From Podospora bellae-mahoneyi (Eukaryota; Ascomycota; Sordariomycetes; Sordariales; Podosporaceae), in contig NC_085884.1 in the NCBI RefSeq assembly GCF_035222275.1, forward strand, positions 2,852,001-2,916,000: a stretch of DNA of 64,000 nt. Direction: 5' to 3'. The translations under genes and the position numbers were made by a program. Shown here one piece after another: positions 58,352 to 64,000 of the stretch. The notes under the pieces are model-generated. The model ran no database searches and was not told where the DNA came from. It saw only the letters and a list, made by a program, of their open reading frames with translations. Each line of letters opens with the position of its first letter. Position 1 is the first letter of the stretch.

Positions 58352-59608
58352 CTACAAAGAAATCACCTTCGGAAACATTTGTATACAGGTCCCCCGATTA
58401 ATGTCCTCCCCCAACCCAGCCGACATCCACATCTGCTGCCCGCACCATAAAATGTTTTTCCGCCCAGCAACCGAGAGGGTCAACTCGCCTGTCAACGAGT
58501 TGATACATCCCTTGATCTTTGAAATGGCAGTTCCGCCTGCAATCTGCGCATCCACCGACGAAGCAGTGTTGACCTGCGGCCAGTTGCTCCCCGGAGACAC
58601 CGTGCTCATGTACGCCGTGTAGGAATAAACGTAAGGAGGGACGTTGTACGCCAGACCGAGGTAGCCATTCCGATCGATCGACCATATATATTTATTTTGA
58701 ATGCTGGCGGCTGTGGAGCTGCTAGGTCCTTGCCAGGTGATGCCGCCAGTGAGGCCGTTGAGGAGGTTGGCGTAGATGTAGAATACGGGGGTGGTGCCTG
58801 CCTCGAGAGCAAAGGCTTTGAAGACTTGGGGGCCGGGCTTGCAGCTTGCTTGTGGGGAGACGGTCTCGACGACGGTTTGGGTGATTGTGACGGTCGAGGG
58901 GTGGTCTACTGTCAAGGTGGAGGAGACGGTGTCGGTGACCAGCGCGGTGCTTGTCTCGGTGTCGGTCACGGTGGTGACGGCGGACTCAACGACGGTGGTG
59001 GTAGTGGAGATCGTGGTGGGAACGGAGATGATGGCCGCTGTGTCGGTGAAAGTGGAGGTCAGAGTGGTGGCTGACGGGCCTTCGGCGGTGATGGTGGTTG
59101 CCGTAACGCCCGCGCATTTGCACGCCTTGACGTACTTCTCCCACGAAGGGCAGTTTGCCGTGGCATATGAGGGCATGGAGGGAGACAGCTCGGTCTCGGC
59201 AGCACGAGCATAAATACGAGTCGACGCCGGAGCGACCGTGGTGGTTAAGGTCTGAAGGCTAGTGTCGGTTGCCACAACGGTTTGGGTGACGGTGACCACA
59301 ACTGTCTCGGTGTCGGCTGTTGTGGTAATACCAACGGTTTGCAGTTCTGTCTCTGTTACAAGAATGGATGTCACCGTCTCAGTGAAAACGACCGTCTCAA
59401 CCCAGCTCATTGTAGGAACTTCGGTCACCGTTTCGGTCACTATGCTGGCCTCTGGCGTGATGGTGACAGCAAGAAGCGACAAGCAATCCTGCGGGCCATC
59501 GAACAGAGGATTGGTGATGTCTTGCAAACATTTGTTCGACCGACAGCATCCAGCAGATGCTAGCTGCAGCCAGCCGAAAGCCGATAAGAGGGCAACTCCC
59601 TGCTTCAT
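58352..59608 (-). CDS. Secreted Thr/Val-rich protein with cysteine-containing C-terminal domain
   Basis: A single exon of 418 residues from ATG at 59608; the frame extends upstream only from a TTG. MKQGVALLSAFGWLQLASA is a signal peptide cleaved before GCCRSNKCLQDI. Residues about 50-140 and 190-270 are dense in Thr, Val and Ser in short repeats (TVTEVPTMSWVETVVFTETV style), which would form an O-glycosylated stalk. Between them CPSWEKYVKACKC adds a Cys cluster. The C-terminal 150 residues (QVFKAFALEAGTTPVFYIYA, GYLGLAYNVPP, CINSLTGELTLS, LWCGQQMWMSAG) look like a compact globular domain. It has no evident GPI signal. It is probably a cell-wall or extracellular protein of unknown role. Confidence 0.85.
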   Translation of the reverse strand: MKQGVALLSAFGWLQLASAGCCRSNKCLQDITNPLFDGPQDCLSLLAVTITPEASIVTETVTEVPTMSWVETVVFTETVTSILVTETELQTVGITTTADTETVVVTVTQTVVATDTSLQTLTTTVAPASTRIYARAAETELSPSMPSYATANCPSWEKYVKACKCAGVTATTITAEGPSATTLTSTFTDTAAIISVPTTISTTTTVVESAVTTVTDTETSTALVTDTVSSTLTVDHPSTVTITQTVVETVSPQASCKPGPQVFKAFALEAGTTPVFYIYANLLNGLTGGITWQGPSSSTAASIQNKYIWSIDRNGYLGLAYNVPPYVYSYTAYMSTVSPGSNWPQVNTASSVDAQIAGGTAISKIKGCINSLTGELTLSVAGRKNILWCGQQMWMSAGLGEDINRGTCIQMFPKVISL

Positions 59609-60138
59609 GGTTGCTGTCGTTGCGGCAAAGTAAATGAATGACTTGAGTGAGAATGCTGGCAAAAGAGTGTGAGAGATGGTCGAGGGCCATCAAGAAGAAA
59701 AGGGACAGTCGGCTCTCCAAAACCCCATTCTCCGGGCCCCGACTGCATGCTTGGATTTGACCCCTGTCGAGATGAAGTCCAGAACATTGTTTGGCGATCT
59801 AGAACGTGGCGTGGCTCAATTATTGCTGGGGTCAAATTTCCCGGGACGGCGCTGGAAGCTCAGTAGCGCTTTTTGGCATCCCAAAACGGCTAGTTGATGC
59901 CGTTGTCGCGTCGTCCAACAAAGCTGAAGACCTGAAGCCCTGCTGTTTTATCTCCACTTTTATTTCAGCTGTCGAAGTCCTTTGCAACGTGGTATGGGCC
60001 AACAACATTGATGCTGCAGCCTTGCTTGGTTGTTTCTTTTTTTCTCAGCCGAACTGTTGCCACTGCAAAGCCAGCAACAGGGTGATAAGCACAAGCTCAC
60101 ACCTTTCCAAAAAGCAAGTACCCCCCCTAACCTCCCTT
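59609..60138. other. Intergenic, promoter of the secreted Thr-rich protein
   Basis: 530 bp. The left part must hold the promoter of the minus-strand gene. An open frame at 59806-60450 runs through the repeat array and is not accepted as a gene. Confidence 0.45.
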
Positions 60139-60308
60139 CCAGGCCTATTGGCTATCTTTCAAAGCCCATTAATTATCTTTCGAGGCCTATTATTCATCTT
60201 TCGAGGCCCATTAACCATCTTTGGAGAGGTATTAATCCTCTTTAAAGGCACCTTGATTATCCCTCGAGGTCCATTGATAGATGTTTCCAGGCCTGTTGGC
60301 TATGTCTC
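60139..60308 (+). repeat. Degenerate 21-bp tandem array (copy 4)
   Basis: Eight units of 21-22 bases with the core GGCCTATTAACTATCTT, for example GAGGCCCATTAACCATCTTT near 60202. This is the most regular of the five arrays: six successive units are exactly 21 bases. Confidence 0.88.
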
Positions 60309-61591
60309 AAAGACTCGAGATTGGCTTCATCCACACCTAGACACTATCACACCATTTGGATTTGCTATCCACTGCACCCACAGGGACTTCTCCGGTTTTG
60401 CACATCCTGTTGCTCCCCTGTTCTACGTTGTATGTGGTTGGGAGGATTAACGTCACCGGGATGAATAGGTATAGTTACCATATGCCACCCAGATGATGAA
60501 TTCCATGCTACTTGTGTTGGCCAAGTACAATCCTGAATTTCTTTCAAGGCCTGAACAGAATCAATGTTTCAGTGTTTTGTCTAATACCTTATCACTCATT
60601 CTGTCCACAGCCATCGGGTTACGCTTGAGCAGGTCCCCCACCCAGGCAGTGGGCAGATAGGTACCCTCGATGATTATTGTTCGGTTAGGATGTCATTGGC
60701 TGGCATACCTGTTCTCCTTGATGATCCCACGATGTTCCCCCCTATTTGTACTCCTGTGGGGTTCTCATACTTTTCATTCAGGGGCTAAGAGGCCGGGTTG
60801 AGTGTATCTATTCAGTGAAGCATTTCCTGCGCTGATGGGGATGTGTGTTTAGTGGATGTCTCAATGGCTGAATGAAGCCGTCATTATGTACTAAGAAAGA
60901 GGTGACACTGATTGCCCAGACCCTTCGTCGTACATGCATTGGGTCACTGCAAGCATAAGACCAATTATCCCACAGACATCCCTTTTACCTTGGGAGATAG
61001 CTACCATCGTGGACCTCCCTCCTCTTGCAGCCTGTTGATTTCTTTGGCGACCAAGACACCAAGAGTCGTCAGCTGCCAGCAACAAGGCCGTCCGTCTCCA
61101 TCCTTCCTAACTGCCAACCAATCGGCTTCCTGCCACGCACCAAGGAGCCAAGCAAGTGGGACATCATTGCTTGTCTTCGGATCATTCCGAAGCGCCGACA
61201 GATTTGCCGAGAATCATGTCGTCAAACTGTAGGAGGAGGACGCAACCCCACAATAACCGAGAAAGTTGCCCCCATTCTGCCGATAGGTCAAGACATACAA
61301 CACGCCAAATTATTAATCTGAATAGAGTGCCAACCTCCATCGTGATATGATGTTCGCTATGCTCGGTTGGTTGGACCGAGGCGTGACTGCAAAAGCAGTC
61401 TAATTTTGGGCTGCAATTTGCTGGTGGTGTGGCAAGGCATTTCTCCCCCTATGAAGTCGTCGTGTTGCACAACACTGATGAGGAAGAATATGAAAGGGCT
61501 CCTGCGTCGAAACCGGTTTGAAGTCCTTTCTGCCTTTCTCTCCATCACCATTCCCCTTCTAAGCCCAAACTAAGTGCCATCCTCGTCCACC
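60309..61591. other. Gene-free stretch
   Basis: 1.3 kb with only short frames. The last 200 bp should be the promoter of the DUF1996 gene. Nothing else is recognised. Confidence 0.5.
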
Positions 61592-63108
61592 ATGCATTGG
61601 AAAGCCCTTGCCCTGGCAGCGACCGTCAACGGTCAAGGCTTGAACGGCCTCAACCACTTACGGTTCGGGTGCTCCCAACTCACCGTCGAACGTCTGGATC
61701 CTCTTGTCAATCCAGGAGAGTTCCCGACGCCACATATGCATCAGATCATCGGCGGTAACGCGTTTGTAAATCTTTCCGAGATCTAAGGTTTGGTACAAGG
61801 ATGCTAATATGTGTATAACAGAACGCGTCCATGCCCTACAATACCGACATCGCGAATTTGGCAACCTGCACAACTTGCGGCCCGGCAGATGACTTCTCCA
61901 ACTACTGGACCGCCAACGTGTACTTCCGGGCGAGAAATGGTAGCTACAAGCGCGTCCCACAGGCGCCCAACCGGTATTTGTGTCTGATGTTGTCTGGTGG
62001 TTGGTGTCACATCAACTGACTTTCTCCCAGCTTCCTGTTTAATGATCGTTTTACCACCCAAATTACAGGCGGAGCCGTAGTTTATTATGTCCTGGCTCCC
62101 GTTTCTTTGTCACTCTTTACTTTTCCTTTTTTCAGGCGGTTCTGGCCATCCAGAACGCAGCTTTTTTTTTTTGGCATACCCTAGCCCTGGCCTTCACTGT
62201 GGGCCGAGTTCGATGTTCTTATTTCCCGGGAAATGGAGACAGTGAATCTGTATTATACCTCATAAGCTCATACTAACAAAAAACCAGATTGCTCCCCGGG
62301 CCAAGACTGTGACTGCATTCAAGCCTGTAAGCTGTCCTCAGAAGGACCAATAACTCCTGCTAACACAGAAAACAGGGCTTCAGAATGTTTGTTGGCGATG
62401 TAAATCGACGAGAACCGAAGTAACCAGTTCAGTATGACCTTTGAAAACTTCTATTTTAACAACATGGCAGATACAAAATGCAGAGCTGCTTCCGATGCTA
62501 CAGCGGGCCCAACTTCGGCGGCGATGACATGGCGCCGTGCGCTGATTCCCGCCTCGACTTTGAAGGCTTCCCGACTGGTCCCTGTCTTGGTGGTATAAGG
62601 TCCAACGTGCTGTACCCAACGTATGTCTCTTGTGGGTCCTTAACACACACATGTGCTGATTCTCCACAGATGCTGGGACGGGAAGAACCTCGACACGCCC
62701 AACCACAAGGATCACGTCGCATATCCCACCTCCGGCCCCTCCAACTTCCTGTCCACCGGAAACTGCCCTGCCAGTCACCCCGTCAAAATTCCGCAGCTCA
62801 TGCTTGAGATTGTCTGGGACACGACCAAGTTCAACAACAAGGCTGAGTGGCCAGCCGATGGCTCGCAGCCGTTTGTGTTGTCGACGGGTGACAAGACGGG
62901 GTACGGCCAGCACGGCGACTACGTCTTTGGGTGGAAGGGCGATGCGCTCCAGCGGGCCATGGATGCCAATGGTTGTTTCAGCGCCACTTGCGGAAACCAG
63001 AAGAGCCAGGATATTGCGACGGCGAACAAGTGCCAGATCAAGAAGACGGTCCGTGAGGATGTCGAAGGTTGGTTTGATAGCCTCCCAGGTAGCCCAATGG
63101 CGGCTTGA
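61592..63108 (+). CDS. Secreted DUF1996-domain protein
   Basis: Seven exons give 351 residues: 61592-61765, 61822-61973, 62031-62088, 62288-62326, 62376-62419, 62471-62620 and 62670-63108. The end of exon 3 is the least certain, because the GTCCTG donor at 62089 is weak; 62100 is an alternative. Family blocks are clear: RFGCSQLTVERLDPLVNPG, HMHQIIGGNAF, NYWTANVYFRARNGSYKRVP, FRMFVGD, CFRCYSGPNFGGDD, GGIRSNVLYPTCWDG, DSPNHKDHVAYP-like NHKDHVAYP, and PQLMLEIVWDTTKFN. A short hydrophobic start (MHWKALALAATVNGQG) may be a signal peptide. DUF1996 proteins are secreted and often carry WSC domains, none of which is seen here. The function is unknown; a cell-wall carbohydrate role is often supposed. 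Confidence 0.88.
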
Positions 63109-63905
63109 GATGGCGAGGGAGGCTTGCGTTGGGCGTTGTTTGTCGGTGGCGGAGAGAACGGAGAGGACGGCAATCAACAGTGTGGGGAGTAGGGTAATCT
63201 TGTATTGTGACTTGATTAATTCTCTGACACTAGGCCAGGGTGTGATAAGCTCTGAGTGGGAAAGTCGTGTACCGTGTGTTGTATCATTGCTTCAGCTTTG
63301 TCCCCGTCTGCCGTTTTGTGCCAGCTGTGTCTCCGTGTCTGAGCTGGGGAGCCTGCGGGATCCGCCTTACTCCCCGCCCATGCTGGGCGGCTGAAATGAA
63401 TCAGCCAATCACGCGTCACGAGGTCGCTAAAAACGGCAGGTCCGTGCATTGACCACAAGCGTGTCATCCACAATCCCCAGCTTCGCCTTCCACGGGACTG
63501 AGCTCGGTAAGACGCTTCCGACGTGGAAGGATATTTTATTGCCTGGCTTTGTTGTCGGAGCACATAGCTATTTGGATCCCGACATCAATTCGTGCTTTTG
63601 GCATACTCGAATCATGGGTTGCACCAAGTAGAACGAACGTGGCCCACCACAGGCCCTGTCACCATAGGAGCGCGCCATATAAAGCTCATGAGTAGCAGGG
63701 AAGTGAGCATATCGCCGGACTTTACGGTAGTTGAGTTCCTGGCGGTGATGGAGTTGTTGGATGCTGGACGACGTAGCGATCTGGAAATGCTCAAGCAACA
63801 GGATATTGGTTCTCCTCGGTCCATACCCCAAGAATTAATCCAAGCCCCATTGAAGAAGGCATGACACGTCTATTGTCTGTGTTGTAAGGCCAGTACACTA
63901 TCTCT
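63109..63905. other. Gene-free stretch at the right edge
   Basis: 800 bp with overlapping short frames on both strands around 63568-63864, none protein-like. No gene is claimed. Confidence 0.45.
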
Positions 63906-63955
63906 TTGGGTCTTTCAACTATCATTCAAGGCCTGTTGGCTATCCTTCAAGTCAT
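63906..63955 (+). repeat. 21-bp repeat (copy 5, about two units)
   Basis: Two units of 21 bases, GGTCTTTCAACTATCATTC and AAGGCCTGTTGGCTATCCTT, then a fading third. It is followed at 63963-63974 by AACCCTAACCCT. Confidence 0.7.
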
Positions 63956-64000
63956 GGGATTTAACCCTAACCCTCCACAACCCACGAGCTACAATTGTCT

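Noticed and set aside
59806-60450. Plus-strand frame of 214 codons
   Set aside because: It runs straight through the 21-bp array. The 21-base period is a multiple of three, which keeps a frame open by accident.
63963-63974. AACCCTAACCCT, resembling telomere repeat
   Set aside because: Only about two units; too short to claim an interstitial telomere or a nearby chromosome end.
1-64000. CRISPR array, operon-type terminators, ribosome binding sites
   Set aside because: The genes are spliced and eukaryotic. No regularly spaced direct repeats with unique spacers were seen; the 21-bp arrays have no spacers.

Overview
The window reads as nuclear DNA of a filamentous ascomycete (Pezizomycotina, probably Sordariomycetes). 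Genes are split by short GT-AG introns, mostly 47-80 bases. HET-domain and F-box genes, a GH11 xylanase, a DUF1996 protein and a hybrid PKS-NRPS are all typical of this group. A transposon copy carries codon changes of the kind left by repeat-induced point mutation (RIP). The exact species cannot be read from the sequence.

Left part (1-11 kb): the start of an unknown gene runs off the left edge, followed on the minus strand by a class III aminotransferase (glutamate-1-semialdehyde aminomutase type), a HET-domain protein and an F-box-like gene whose frame changes at homopolymer runs. From 6 to 11 kb there are no host genes I can support, only fossils: an LTR repeat with a partial copy beside it, AT-rich debris, a decayed Fot1/pogo transposon and a 21-bp repeat array.

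Centre (11-43 kb): a biosynthetic gene cluster. Its core is a 3,970-residue PKS-NRPS (KS-AT-DH-MT-degenerate ER-KR-ACP-C-A-T-R) in eight exons, whose model closes in frame from end to end. Around it are a Zn2Cys6 regulator, a FAD monooxygenase, a 2-oxoglutarate/Fe(II) oxygenase, a trans-acting enoyl reductase that should replace the dead ER domain, a self-sufficient P450-reductase fusion and a short-chain dehydrogenase. A secreted GH11 xylanase sits inside the cluster. The trans-ER and the P450 fusion share a 514-bp divergent promoter holding a perfect 18-nt palindrome. I infer a reduced, C-methylated polyketide joined to an amino acid-like unit, then oxidised several times; the product is not identified. 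The A domain has Asn where the amino-binding Asp is expected, and the R domain has Arg in place of the catalytic Lys.

Right part (43-64 kb): two paralogous small membrane-protein genes, the left one broken, flank an unrecognised 610-residue protein with a glycine-rich membrane hairpin. Then come a SnoaL-like gene (with a GC-AG intron) and a carotenoid/stilbene oxygenase, a decayed RNase H-like gene, a second short-chain dehydrogenase, a secreted Thr/Val-rich protein and a DUF1996 protein.

The most novel signal not tied to a gene is a degenerate 21-bp repeat forming arrays at five places, always in gene-free gaps. Two of the arrays share a conserved head sequence, so they look like one dispersed repeat family.
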